Shown here: piece by piece, positions 24,006 through 33,342 of the stretch
Layout: each line of letters starts with the position of its first letter
Position numbering within the stretch: the first letter of the stretch is position 1
Assembly (NCBI GenBank): GCA_958295855.1
Contig: OY282383.1
Span: forward strand, 1,964,481-2,028,480
Direction: 5' to 3'
Origin: an uncultured Poribacteria bacterium
GTDB lineage: Bacteria; Poribacteria; WGA-4E; WGA-3G
Length of the DNA: 64,000 bases
Made by a program: the position numbers and the translations under genes
Notes under the pieces: generated by a model
Seen by the model: only the letters and a program-made list of their open reading frames with translations
Database searches by the model: none
Told to the model about the DNA's origin: nothing

Positions 24006-24255
24006 ATTGATATTGACTCGAAACGCCGAGGGGGATTTGCGGCGTTTGGATGCCAAAATCCGAAAGCAAGTTATCAGAAAACTTCAACGGCTATGTGAAA
24101 ATTGTGACGAATACGCCCATAAGGCACTGAAGGGCAAATATAGTGGACAGTTCAAGTTACCTTCTGGAGACTATCGAGCGATTTATACTTACGATAAACA
24201 AACTGAGACAGTTACAGTCTCCCGAATTAGGCATCGTTCATCTGTCTATGAATGA
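23998..24255 (+). CDS. RelE/ParE-family toxin
   Basis: The 85-residue protein is RelE/ParE-like in length and pattern: YELILTRNAEGDLRRLDAKI at the start, the basic core LKGKYSGQFKLPSGDYRAIY and the C-terminal VTVSRIRHRSSVYE with the H-R-x-x-V-Y end. RelE-like toxins cut mRNA at the ribosome, ParE-like ones inhibit gyrase; which applies cannot be told. It overlaps the antitoxin gene by 8 nt (ATGTATGA), so it is translationally coupled to it. The order is antitoxin first. Confidence 0.82.
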   Translation: MYELILTRNAEGDLRRLDAKIRKQVIRKLQRLCENCDEYAHKALKGKYSGQFKLPSGDYRAIYTYDKQTETVTVSRIRHRSSVYE

Positions 24256-24294
24256 ATAAATCTAATACTTTTTTAACCTCGAAAAACTAAAAAA

Positions 24295-26697
24295 ATGCAC
24301 CTACCCCTCAAAGAATACCAAGAGCGCACCCTTGAAACGCTGACAGCCTACTACCAAAACTGCCTGCATTTCAAGAATGCCAACACCGCATTCTACGATT
24401 TCACCCAGAGGCCGTATGCCGACGTTGAATCCTTACCCGGCATGCCTTATGTCTGTCTCCGCCTCCCAACAGGTGGGGGCAAAACCTTCGTGGCGTGTCA
24501 CACTGTGGGCATCACGGCATCTGAACTCTTAAAAACCGAGAGCCCGCTCGTCCTTTGGCTTACGCCTTCAAATGCCATCCGAGATCAGACGCTCAATGCC
24601 CTTAAAAATCCAGACCATCCGTACAGAGATGCTTTTAAATCCGCAGGGCACAATGTGGAGATCCGCACTATCGGCGAGGCACTCTATCTCTCTCCGTATA
24701 TTCTCAACACGAAAACGACGATTATTGTCTCTACGATGCAAGCGTTCCGCGTTGAGGACACCGATGGACGCAAGGTCTACGAACCCTCAGGCGCGCTGAT
24801 GGGACATTTCACACATCTGCCCGACGAAACCCTTTCGGAGATGGAGCGTGATGAAAGCGGCAAGCCGATCTATTCCCTCGCGAATCTCTTATGCGTTAAA
24901 CGTCCCCTCGTCATCGTGGATGAAGCACACAACGCCCGAACCGCACTCTCTTTTGATACGCTTGCCCGGTTCAACCCCGCTGCAATCATTGAATTCACTG
25001 CCACCCCGGATACCGTCAAAAATCCTTCCAATGTCCTCTATACCGTCTCTGCCGCCGAGCTCCAAGCGGAAGACATGATCAAGATGCCGATTCAGTTGGA
25101 AACCACGCCAGCGTGGAAACAGCTGCTCACCGCCGCTATTGCACAGCGCAACACGCTTGAAATTGATGCACAGAAGGAACAGGAAGAGACAGGTGAATAC
25201 ATCCGTCCCATCATGCTCATTCAGGCGCAGCCAAGACGCAAAAGCCAAGAGACATTGACTGTCGAAGTCGTTGAGAAATGTCTGCTTGAAGAACACGAAA
25301 TTCCCGAAGAGCAGATCGCGCGTGCCACAGGCGAGGACAGAGGCCTTGACAATGTCGACCTTAACCACCCGGGGTGTCACATTCGTTATGTCATCACCGT
25401 GCAGGCGTTGCGAGAAGGATGGGATTGCCCGTTCGCCTACGTCCTCTGCTCGGTCGCCGAAATGAAATCCTCCACGGCTGTTGAACAGATATTGGGCAGA
25501 GTCATGCGACTCCCAAAGGCACAGCGAAAGAAACAGGAATCACTGAACAGGGCTTATGCTTTCGTTGCGTCCCGCAACTTCTACGATGCGGCATCCGCCT
25601 TGACCGATGGGCTCGTCCAAAACGGGTTTGAAAAGCAGGCAGCCGCTGAACTCATCCGCGCTACAGGCGACTGTCAACCCATTTTGTCACTCTTTGCAGG
25701 CATGACACCACCGAGCACCGAGCCTACACCCGCAGAACGCGGGGAAGTTTTTAAAGTACCGAAGTTAGCAGTGCAACGCGGGCAAACACACCTTGATTTT
25801 GAGGGAACGCGATTTCGAGAAACCCCATGGCGGCTGTCCGAATGCGATGCTGAACTCTCTGAAGAAGAATTTCCATCCGAATTTAACACGGGAGACCGGG
25901 GCGAAATCGGGCTTTCTCGCGAGGGACGATTAGAGATGCGATTCTTGGGGGAACTCCATCAACAGATGACTCTCCTCGCGCCGGATAAAAACTGGGATGC
26001 AGCACGGCTCGCCGATTGGCTGGACAGAACCATTAAACATCTGGACATCCTGCGCCGTGAGTCCCTCCCTTTCCTACAGCGATTAGTCAAACATCTGATT
26101 GAAGTGCGAGATATCCCAATAGAGATGCTCATCCGCAACAAGTACGCCCTCAAGGATGCTGCTGCGGCGAAGATTGATAGCCATCGCCAAACCGCGCACC
26201 GCGGTGCCTATCAAAACCTTCTCTTGCCCGAATGTGAAACGCCGGTTGTTGTATCACCGGAACACTGCTTCTCCTTCGACGCACACCGTTATCCCTACAA
26301 CACTCGTTATGCGGGTGCCTATCAATTCCAGAAACATTACTACCCACACGTCGGCACTCTGAAGGCAGATGGCGAAGAATTCCGATGCGCGCAGTTCATT
26401 GACACGTTGCCTGAAGTTAAATATTGGGTACGGAACCTTGAACGCCAACCGCTTTATTCCTTTTGGCTTCAAACCTTAACCGACAAGTTTTACCCTGATT
26501 TTGTCTGCCTCTTAACCGATGGACGCTATTTAGTGGTTGAGTACAAAGGCGAGCACCTCTGGTCTGCCGACGATGCGAAAGAAAAGCGCGACATCGGTGA
26601 ATTGTGGGAGGCGCGTAGCAAAGGGAAGTGCCTCTTCATCATGCCCAAAGGCACAGATTTTGAGGCAATCCGCGCCAAGATGGCCTCAAAATTCTGA
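24295..26697 (+). CDS. Type III restriction Res-like helicase-nuclease
   Basis: Res subunits translocate or scan DNA with ATP and cut it together with Mod. The 800-residue protein has the superfamily 2 Walker A PTGGGKT at residues 58-64, DEAH at 209-212, TATPD soon after, and a motif VI-like QILGRVMRLP. The C-terminal YPDFVCLLTDGRYLVVEYKG gives D735, E749 and K751, the PD-(D/E)XK nuclease. It comes 39 nt after the RelE-type toxin gene, so the toxin-antitoxin pair lies between it and the Mods at 15394 and 17218. The two Mods and this Res would make a full type III system, split by about 5.4 kb of other modules. Confidence 0.87.
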   Translation: MHLPLKEYQERTLETLTAYYQNCLHFKNANTAFYDFTQRPYADVESLPGMPYVCLRLPTGGGKTFVACHTVGITASELLKTESPLVLWLTPSNAIRDQTLNALKNPDHPYRDAFKSAGHNVEIRTIGEALYLSPYILNTKTTIIVSTMQAFRVEDTDGRKVYEPSGALMGHFTHLPDETLSEMERDESGKPIYSLANLLCVKRPLVIVDEAHNARTALSFDTLARFNPAAIIEFTATPDTVKNPSNVLYTVSAAELQAEDMIKMPIQLETTPAWKQLLTAAIAQRNTLEIDAQKEQEETGEYIRPIMLIQAQPRRKSQETLTVEVVEKCLLEEHEIPEEQIARATGEDRGLDNVDLNHPGCHIRYVITVQALREGWDCPFAYVLCSVAEMKSSTAVEQILGRVMRLPKAQRKKQESLNRAYAFVASRNFYDAASALTDGLVQNGFEKQAAAELIRATGDCQPILSLFAGMTPPSTEPTPAERGEVFKVPKLAVQRGQTHLDFEGTRFRETPWRLSECDAELSEEEFPSEFNTGDRGEIGLSREGRLEMRFLGELHQQMTLLAPDKNWDAARLADWLDRTIKHLDILRRESLPFLQRLVKHLIEVRDIPIEMLIRNKYALKDAAAAKIDSHRQTAHRGAYQNLLLPECETPVVVSPEHCFSFDAHRYPYNTRYAGAYQFQKHYYPHVGTLKADGEEFRCAQFIDTLPEVKYWVRNLERQPLYSFWLQTLTDKFYPDFVCLLTDGRYLVVEYKGEHLWSADDAKEKRDIGELWEARSKGKCLFIMPKGTDFEAIRAKMASKF

Positions 26698-26714
26698 GTT
26701 CGACAAGGGCACGG

Positions 26715-27809
26715 TTAGAAACCCCGCCTACAAGAAGCAGGCAGTAACCCTGTGAGTTCGTCTAATACCACTGTCGCGTACCCACCCGCTGGCAACGTAA
26801 AATTGAGCCGCACCCCTACCGCAACGGATGCAATTTGATGTAATTCCATTGGCATCCGCAACGGGCGGCGCGTCCCCGGCAACCGTATCCCTGCCACCTT
26901 GCGAAACGTTTCAGGTTTAACGCCTTCCGCCGCGAGGAGTTCCGCCTCCACTGCCTGCACTGTGCCAGCAGGCTGACGCATCTTGTAGCCGAAGATCGGC
27001 CCCGAGGGACTAATCTCAAACGCATCTGCGCGCGGTTGCTCAAGCGTCGCGTTCTCAACGAGGAACGGGGCCCCGTTGCTATGCTTCACCGCAACATCGC
27101 CATCCAGAAGTCTCCCCAAATCCGGCAATCGCTCCTCCAGAATGCAGTTAAACAGATATGCCTGATACGCCGACAAAAACAATTTCCGAAGCCGATGTGG
27201 GATGCACGCTACGGCTCTCTCCACAGTACCCTTTTCCGCCTCTCGTTGCACCCGTTGTCCCAACTTGCTGAAACGTGTCTCCTCATCCACAAGCAGGGAA
27301 CGCACCGCCGTTTCCCAGTCCGCTTTCACCAATGCCTTCCCGAGCAGATGCGAATCGCTGTTGTTCCCAAACCGTTGCACGCCAAACCGATTCGGTGCCC
27401 CTTCAGTTGCCAACCGCGCCATTATTTCTTCAACGAGAGGCAGTGCTGTCGGAGAGACATCGCGCACCGTTATCTCAAACCGATTACCTCGGAGGTGCCC
27501 AACACGCAACTTATGCGCGTGCCGTTTTGCCCATAAAACCTCAATAGCCGGCACTGCCATCTCCAAAACCTGTTCGGGCGGAACACCTTCTACCGACAAC
27601 ACCTGCGTTGTCACCGCCCGTTTATCCTTCAACCCTGCATAACCGAGGTCCCGCGCATTCACCTGTAGTGCCCGTGCAATCCGGTTAATCGCCTCCAACG
27701 TACTGAGATGCCGTTTTCGGATACCAAAAAACGTATGGGTACCCACTCCGGATGGTTCATAAAGCGGCAGCTCTTCAACAATGAAATCTTCAGATTCTAT
27801 TTTTATCAT
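26715..27809 (-). CDS. truD: tRNA pseudouridine(13) synthase
   Basis: TruD makes pseudouridine 13 in tRNA-Glu (EC 5.4.99.27). The 364-residue protein has the TruD catalytic motif GYAGLKDKRAVT with the Asp at residue 62, followed by HLRGNRFEITVRD and RFGVQRFGNN in the family order. Length fits. The last residues (ELTGLLPASCRRGF) extend past the family core into a palindromic repeat that spans 26710-26745, so the C-terminal tail was made by the repeat. The gene faces the Res gene, with 17 bases between the stop codons, and has its own consensus promoter. Confidence 0.92.
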   Translation of the reverse strand: MIKIESEDFIVEELPLYEPSGVGTHTFFGIRKRHLSTLEAINRIARALQVNARDLGYAGLKDKRAVTTQVLSVEGVPPEQVLEMAVPAIEVLWAKRHAHKLRVGHLRGNRFEITVRDVSPTALPLVEEIMARLATEGAPNRFGVQRFGNNSDSHLLGKALVKADWETAVRSLLVDEETRFSKLGQRVQREAEKGTVERAVACIPHRLRKLFLSAYQAYLFNCILEERLPDLGRLLDGDVAVKHSNGAPFLVENATLEQPRADAFEISPSGPIFGYKMRQPAGTVQAVEAELLAAEGVKPETFRKVAGIRLPGTRRPLRMPMELHQIASVAVGVRLNFTLPAGGYATVVLDELTGLLPASCRRGF

Positions 27810-27841
27810 ATTATTTTCCTATGCCTTTTGGTGTTATGAGA

Positions 27842-27870
27842 ATTATAGACGCTATCGTTCGGTTTGTCAA
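27842..27870 (-). promoter_or_regulatory. Consensus sigma-70 promoter of truD
   Basis: On the minus strand TTGACA (27870-27865), 17 nt, TATAAT (27847-27842), 33 nt before the ATG at 27809. Both boxes match consensus. Confidence 0.8.
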
Positions 27871-27929
27871 AAATAGCGAGGCGACAAAGGGAAAGAGGGT
27901 GCATCTACAAGCGTAATAGAAATATTTTC

Positions 27930-27958
27930 TTGCCACACGCAATCAATTGTGGTATACT
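27930..27958 (+). promoter_or_regulatory. Sigma-70 promoter of the ferredoxin-membrane fusion gene
   Basis: TTGCCA (27930-27935), 17 nt, TATACT (27953-27958), about 48 nt before the ATG at 28007. The leader carries AGGAGG. Confidence 0.7.
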
Positions 27959-28006
27959 TAATAGCAAGGCATCTGCAACATCTACAAAAAGGAGGCGAAA
28001 AATAAG

Positions 28007-29296
28007 ATGGCTTACATAATTTGTGAACCGTGTGTTGACGTGATGGATACCGCCTGCGTTGATGTGTGCCCCGTGGACTGTATCCATACCAGCGAAGGCG
28101 AAAACCAGCTCTATATCGATCCAGATGTATGTATTGACTGTGCCGCGTGCGAACCTGCATGTCCCGTTGACGCAATTTCTATGCAAAGTGATGTTCCCAG
28201 CGAATGGGAATCCTACATTGAGCTAAATCGTAAATTTTTTGAGACATTTGTTAAACCTGAAGCAACAGATGAGTCAACCGGCGACACAGGGAAGGCAAAA
28301 GGGAAAGAACAGGGTATTCCCGAAGAATTTGTGCAAATACCCGCTGCGCCCGCGTCATCGCTTCGTCCCCCCTTGGGGTTATTAACAATGTTGTCACAAC
28401 CTCTCCTCGGTGCTTTCTCTGCCAAGTTTAAAAGTCGACTTGAGGAGATGGCAGGAAACCCACGTATCTTCAGTGCGGCTGTGTCAACCGGTATCAATAG
28501 CCTGGTGAATCTGACGCTCTATCCGCTCGTTCTTTTCCTCATCGGTGTCAAGGGGCGAGGCATAAGCCTTTTCACAAATGAAAGCAATATGATGATTTTT
28601 TTGGGGATAGTTGTTGCAATCGTTGAGGGCATCTACCGTTTTAAAGATGAGTTTATCTCTACCGTCGAAACTGAGCAGCCCCGCTACGGGGCAGCATTTT
28701 ACGGATGGATAGTATCACTCATCGCGACACCGATTCTCACTGTCTTCCGCTCTGTTTTAGTTGTTGAACCAAGTGCGCAGCGTACAACGATGCCCGGGGC
28801 AGTTCAGACTGACGGTGTAATCTACGCCGATGACCTGAAGGAGCGATATCGCCGCTACGGCATGGTGAATCGGGTTTCAGAAATGGCAGATTACTACCGT
28901 ATTGAAATTGAGTTCCCGCGATGGGTGCCCAATTCTGCCGTGAAAAAAGCGTACGACCTGCCGGACAGAATGCCAGACTACGCCTATGAAATCTATCTGA
29001 GCACACCTTATTCTCAAGACACTGGGCTGGCACCAGAAACCGTTGTGACTGTGCAGACGCAGCTCCCCGTAAACCCGAAAACTGGCCAATTGGAAGATGC
29101 GCGGTTTGAGAAGGTGCTTGGACGGACGAGTTCCTTCCCAAACGGTTTCCGGAATATATTTCCCATTCAGTGCCAACCGGAGGATTTCCGCGCGAATTAC
29201 CGGAATAGGATGCTTGAGATTATCGTGCCGAAGTCAGGTACGTACGAGGAACTTGCCTTGGAACCGCCAATTCACTACGCGAAACTCAAGGGATAG
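28007..29296 (+). CDS. 7Fe-ferredoxin (FdxA-like) fused to a membrane domain
   Basis: Residues 1-85 are a typical FdxA ferredoxin: C9, C17, C21, C25 in CVDVMDTACVDVCPVDC and C42, C45, C48, C52 in CIDCAACEPACPVDAI, followed by DVPSEWESYIELNRKFFETF. Such proteins carry one 3Fe and one 4Fe cluster. The remaining 340 residues are not part of the family: a linker, then hydrophobic segments at about 160-180, 195-212 and 235-253, and a large C-terminal domain with no recognised motif. AGGAGG lies 11 nt before the ATG. The fusion suggests an electron-transfer protein at the membrane. Function not known. Confidence 0.8.
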   Translation: MAYIICEPCVDVMDTACVDVCPVDCIHTSEGENQLYIDPDVCIDCAACEPACPVDAISMQSDVPSEWESYIELNRKFFETFVKPEATDESTGDTGKAKGKEQGIPEEFVQIPAAPASSLRPPLGLLTMLSQPLLGAFSAKFKSRLEEMAGNPRIFSAAVSTGINSLVNLTLYPLVLFLIGVKGRGISLFTNESNMMIFLGIVVAIVEGIYRFKDEFISTVETEQPRYGAAFYGWIVSLIATPILTVFRSVLVVEPSAQRTTMPGAVQTDGVIYADDLKERYRRYGMVNRVSEMADYYRIEIEFPRWVPNSAVKKAYDLPDRMPDYAYEIYLSTPYSQDTGLAPETVVTVQTQLPVNPKTGQLEDARFEKVLGRTSSFPNGFRNIFPIQCQPEDFRANYRNRMLEIIVPKSGTYEELALEPPIHYAKLKG

Positions 29297-29412
29297 GGAG
29301 CAATAGTTTCGCGAGAACTAAACGAACTGCAACACGCATCTTTGATGCGTGTTCTACTAGTTGGCGCGCTGCGGAAACATCGCCTCTACAGAAAAACGGG
29401 TGGGTAAACGTT

Positions 29413-30756
29413 ATGTTGGATAAAGAGATGCTTACTGCCTGGGACAAACGTTACCTCTGGCACCCGTTCACGCAGATGCGCGACTGGATTGAAGAAGAAC
29501 CGGTTATTATTGAACGCGGGGAAGGGAGTTACCTCATCGATATTGAGGGGCATCGTTACATAGATGGCACAGCCTCTATGTGGACTAATGTCCACGGGCA
29601 CAATCGCGCGGAACTCAACGCCGCGCTTAAAACGCAGGTAGATAAGATTGCACATGCCACGTTGCTCGGGTACAGCAACATCCCTGCGATTTACCTGGCG
29701 AAAAAACTGGTGGAACTTACGCCAGCAGGGCTCAACAAGGTTTTTTACTCGGATAACGGTTCAACCGCCGTTGAAGTTGCGCTGAAGATGGCGTATCAGT
29801 ACTGGCAACACAAAGGGCAGCCACAACGTAAACTGTTTATCCACTTTGATAAAGCCTACCACGGGGACACGGTAGGTGCGATGAGTGTGGGAGGCATAGA
29901 TAGCTTCCATACTACCTTTGATTCCCTTCTTTTCAAGGGTATCCGCGTGTCTGCCCCGGAAATCTATCGTTCCCTCGATGCGCCTGAAACGGTGAAGGCA
30001 CGGTGTCTCAAGGACATCAAGCGCGCACTCGTCCAACATACGCAACAGATTGCGGGAATTATCTTAGAGCCGCTGATTCAGGGGGCGGGTGGCATGCTCG
30101 TTGCGCCGAAAGGATTGCTAAAGGACATCGCGACGCTGGCAAAACGCTCGGAAACGCTCCTCATCGTCGATGAGGTGATGACAGGTTTCGGGCGCACTGG
30201 AAAAATGTGGGCGTGTGAACATGAGAACGTTACGCCAGATCTTTTATGCACAGCGAAAGGGCTCGCCGGAGGCTACCTGCCGCTCGCAGCAACATTAAGT
30301 ACCGATAAAATCTATAACGCCTTCCTCGGCGAATATCGCGACCGCAAGACATTTTTCCACGGGCACACCTTCACAGGCAACCCGCTGGCATGTGCCGTGG
30401 CGTTAGAAAATATCGCAATTTTCGAGCGTGAGAATCTCCTCACCCAACTCCAAACAACTATCAGTCATTTCAAAACTCGGCTTCAGGAATTCTATGCGCT
30501 GCCACACGTCGGCGATGTGCGCGTGTGTGGATTGGCTGCCGGCGTGGAATTGGTAAAAAACCCGGAGAACCAAACCCCGTATCCGTTGGCAGAGAAGGTA
30601 GGTACCCGGGTCTGTAAGGAAGCACTCATCCGCGGTGCGATGCTCCGGCCGCTTGTCAACACCGTGGTAGTGATGCCGCCGTTGCAAATTTCAATTTCAG
30701 AACTAGACACTTTGCTTGACATCCTCTATGGTTCAATTGCAATGGTGACAGGATAA
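29413..30756 (+). CDS. bioA: Adenosylmethionine-8-amino-7-oxononanoate aminotransferase
   Basis: BioA converts 7-keto-8-aminopelargonate to 7,8-diaminopelargonate in biotin synthesis, with SAM as amino donor (EC 2.6.1.62). The 447-residue protein has the family start WHPFTQMRDW, the substrate segment DGTASMWTNVHGHNRAELNA, YSDNGSTAVEVALKMA, and the PLP lysine in LLCTAKGLAGGYLP (K282). The GHTFTGNPLACAVAL segment follows, as in class III aminotransferases. Length matches. No other bio gene lies in the window. The gene stands alone, about 115 nt after the ferredoxin fusion. Confidence 0.92.
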   Translation: MLDKEMLTAWDKRYLWHPFTQMRDWIEEEPVIIERGEGSYLIDIEGHRYIDGTASMWTNVHGHNRAELNAALKTQVDKIAHATLLGYSNIPAIYLAKKLVELTPAGLNKVFYSDNGSTAVEVALKMAYQYWQHKGQPQRKLFIHFDKAYHGDTVGAMSVGGIDSFHTTFDSLLFKGIRVSAPEIYRSLDAPETVKARCLKDIKRALVQHTQQIAGIILEPLIQGAGGMLVAPKGLLKDIATLAKRSETLLIVDEVMTGFGRTGKMWACEHENVTPDLLCTAKGLAGGYLPLAATLSTDKIYNAFLGEYRDRKTFFHGHTFTGNPLACAVALENIAIFERENLLTQLQTTISHFKTRLQEFYALPHVGDVRVCGLAAGVELVKNPENQTPYPLAEKVGTRVCKEALIRGAMLRPLVNTVVVMPPLQISISELDTLLDILYGSIAMVTG

Positions 30757-31071
30757 AGATTGTTAAACACTCCACCCGTTTATGTCAAACAAAGACAGGC
30801 AGAGACAGAATTCCGCCCTTACAAATCAGAGTCACTTGGTGTCCTCATAATATAGCGGTGCACGCTTACATGCAGTTTTAAAAATTGTTTCAGTAATGCT
30901 GTAGACGCGGTTTCTTTAGCACATGTGATAAAGCGTGCGGTTGGAAACCGCGCCTACAAAAAGAGGGAGTCGGGGGTTACAAACCCCTCCCATAGGGTTT
31001 CCGGCTCTACATGCCCCAATGAAATTCTTAAGCCTCATCAAGGTGTGCCCACCCGTGTTTATGAGCGGGGA
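30757..31071. other. Intergenic region with several palindromic repeats
   Basis: 315 bases between bioA and the convergent beta-propeller gene. It contains the CAGAGACAGAATTCCGCC repeat (near 30793), then GCGGTTGGAAACCGCGCCTAC (30938-30957) and GGGGGTTACAAACCCCTCCC (30973-30992), two hairpins that resemble the GGTTAGAAACCCCGCCTAC element at 26715. A Rho-independent type of function as terminator is possible for the hairpins. No gene is seen. Confidence 0.5.
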
Positions 31072-33210
31072 CTAGAAACTGGCGCGCCCTACTGTCATGT
31101 TTTGGGCCCTATCTGTCACCTGAATTGTAATAGTATGCGCGCCTTCAGGCAGTTCCCCTGTTTCCAATACGAGTTGTTCCTGTTTGGAATCGAAGATGCC
31201 ATCGTCAGGGAAAATAACTCTCCAGTGTTCGTCATTGTCAATCTTATAGACCGCTTTCTGGACATGACTCATCGTATCCATCACGTCACAGGTAATTTTA
31301 TAGCTGCCATCGCCATTGGCAGTGACTTGGATTGCGCCAACAGCCGGTTGGGTGTTGTCAACGTCAAACGGCGTACTAACCTTCTCAGCCGATTTTGCCC
31401 ATCCTACCGGATTGCTCAATTTGTCGGTTGCGACTACCTTTACAGTATATCTTCCATCTGCGATGGCGGTGATGTCCCATTCATAGTTCGCCTTTGACAA
31501 TTCCTTTTTCAGGAGCCGCCAGTTGGTTTCGCCAACAGTTTTATAGTAGAGGGTATACTGCAAGGTATCCTGATTGGTATCCTCAACCTTCCACTCAATC
31601 TTCCATTTTTTGGAAGGTGCTTCAGCTGTACTATTCGACCTGCCGCCATCGCCGCCGCTGCGCATTCCTGGAGGGGGCAATCCACCGCCTGGGGAACGTC
31701 GTCCTGTGTCTTTGCCGGTGCTGCGCCCGTCATTAACGGAAATGCTGGTAAACCGCGGCTCAATGTTCGTCTGAACAGAAGCGAGCGTAACCTTTTTCAG
31801 CATAGGTGTTTGCGTTGTGTCGCCGGTCGTGAACTTTGCGCGCCACTGAATGTACTGTCCATCTGCATTTGGGACCTGTGAGCCTTCCGCGGTAGTCAGT
31901 TCATCGGACCAGTCGCTCCACGTATCATCAGGCTTCCTGGTTTTTCCCGAGCGGGTTGAAAAAGTGATTGCCGTGCCTGCTGCTATCTCAGATTCCCAAG
32001 AGAGTTTTCCCCAGCGTGAAAGGCTTTGCGTATCGTGGACATCTGACTGAAGCGTGCCTTCTTCAACATAGGTGGCTGTCAAAGTAAAGAGTTTACCCGG
32101 GTTGCCGGTCGCGAGGAGCGTTCGCGTGCTTCCCTCAACCTCTTTCTGATGTATCGCCAGCACCTGATTTGCATCGCATTTCCCGAGTTCAACCGAATCA
32201 CCAGTCAGTGGGTTAACACGGTAGAGTTTCCCTTCATCACCGGTACCAATCAAGATTTGTGAGTCACTTTCCATCACGATTGCAAGGATAAGCGGTTCTG
32301 GCGAATTCCAAATTGGCATAGCGGTGCCATCCGGCCGAACTTTGTAGATGTTGGATTTGTTCTCTTCAGGGGGCCCTCCACCCGGGGGCGGCGGCCCGGT
32401 GGGAGCCGGTGGCCCGCCTGAGCGCCGTCCTCTCGCGGGCTCTGCAGGAGCAGATGTAACCACTGCAGCATACAAGTTCCCTTGGCTATCCATTGCCAGT
32501 GCACGAACCTCTTTCTCTTTGGCTTGGTAGATAACGTTTGCTGTGCCGTCGTCCATAATTCGGTAGATAATGCCGTTGTCACTACTACCTGCGTAAAACC
32601 CGTTTTCCTGCGCAAGCAACGTCATGATATTTTTCTCTTCCGCATCAAAAAACACACTAGATTCGCCTTCAGGTGTAATTTTGTAAATTTTGCCATCGGT
32701 ACCTGTTGCAGCGTAGAGGTTACCAGCATCGTCAAATTGCAACGCCCACACATATTTGTCACCTTCACTCAAAATAGTTTGTGGCGGGGTGCTTGCATCG
32801 GTGAGCTTGTAAATTAATCCATCAGGCCCGGTGCCGGCGTAAAGCGTATCGTCTGCCCCGATAGCCAGGCTATAAATCGTAACTTCGGGTGAATCGTAAA
32901 AGAGCTCGGCATCTTCGCCATCCGCGCTAATTTTATAGATTTTCCCTTCATTCCCGGTAGCAGCATAGATGTTGCCTTGTGAATCCTCAACGAGGGCCCA
33001 AACTTGCGTCTCCTTCAGTTTGGTGAAGGAATCAATCTTGGGAGATAACATAACCTCTCCTTGGCTTGTAAGTGAGAGGTGTTTCGGTTTGCCAGCTTCA
33101 AAATCCTCATATTGTTGCTGTTCCCATAACGATGTTTTCACAGCAGATGCGACGCTGGCGTAAATAAGGACAATTAAAGTAAGACTCCAAAAGGAGATGC
33201 CACGGTGCAT
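31072..33210 (-). CDS. Secreted beta-propeller protein with Pro-rich linkers
   Basis: The 712-residue protein has a signal peptide (MHRGISFWSLTLIVLIYASV). Residues 60-370 contain repeats of the form NLYAATGxxGKIYKI, at least six, as in a WD40/NHL-like propeller. Two linkers, near 270 and 515, are rich in Gly, Pro and Arg (PPAPTGPPPPGGGPP). The C-terminal 180 residues look like Ig/fibronectin-type beta domains (YTLYYKTVGETNWRLLKKEL; ADGRYTVKVVATDK). An extracellular binding or structural role is inferred. AGGAGGGTA 7-9 nt before the ATG supports the start. Confidence 0.75.
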   Translation of the reverse strand: MHRGISFWSLTLIVLIYASVASAVKTSLWEQQQYEDFEAGKPKHLSLTSQGEVMLSPKIDSFTKLKETQVWALVEDSQGNIYAATGNEGKIYKISADGEDAELFYDSPEVTIYSLAIGADDTLYAGTGPDGLIYKLTDASTPPQTILSEGDKYVWALQFDDAGNLYAATGTDGKIYKITPEGESSVFFDAEEKNIMTLLAQENGFYAGSSDNGIIYRIMDDGTANVIYQAKEKEVRALAMDSQGNLYAAVVTSAPAEPARGRRSGGPPAPTGPPPPGGGPPEENKSNIYKVRPDGTAMPIWNSPEPLILAIVMESDSQILIGTGDEGKLYRVNPLTGDSVELGKCDANQVLAIHQKEVEGSTRTLLATGNPGKLFTLTATYVEEGTLQSDVHDTQSLSRWGKLSWESEIAAGTAITFSTRSGKTRKPDDTWSDWSDELTTAEGSQVPNADGQYIQWRAKFTTGDTTQTPMLKKVTLASVQTNIEPRFTSISVNDGRSTGKDTGRRSPGGGLPPPGMRSGGDGGRSNSTAEAPSKKWKIEWKVEDTNQDTLQYTLYYKTVGETNWRLLKKELSKANYEWDITAIADGRYTVKVVATDKLSNPVGWAKSAEKVSTPFDVDNTQPAVGAIQVTANGDGSYKITCDVMDTMSHVQKAVYKIDNDEHWRVIFPDDGIFDSKQEQLVLETGELPEGAHTITIQVTDRAQNMTVGRASF

Positions 33211-33342
33211 TAGAAAATACCCTCCTGTAGATAATTATCGCCAAAATCCAATTTTTTGTATATTCAGTCTCAATAGGTTTCTGAGGCGATGCAAATCAAG
33301 CGAAAAATCAAGTTCCTCACATGCGTTTTCGGTGTGCACTGT

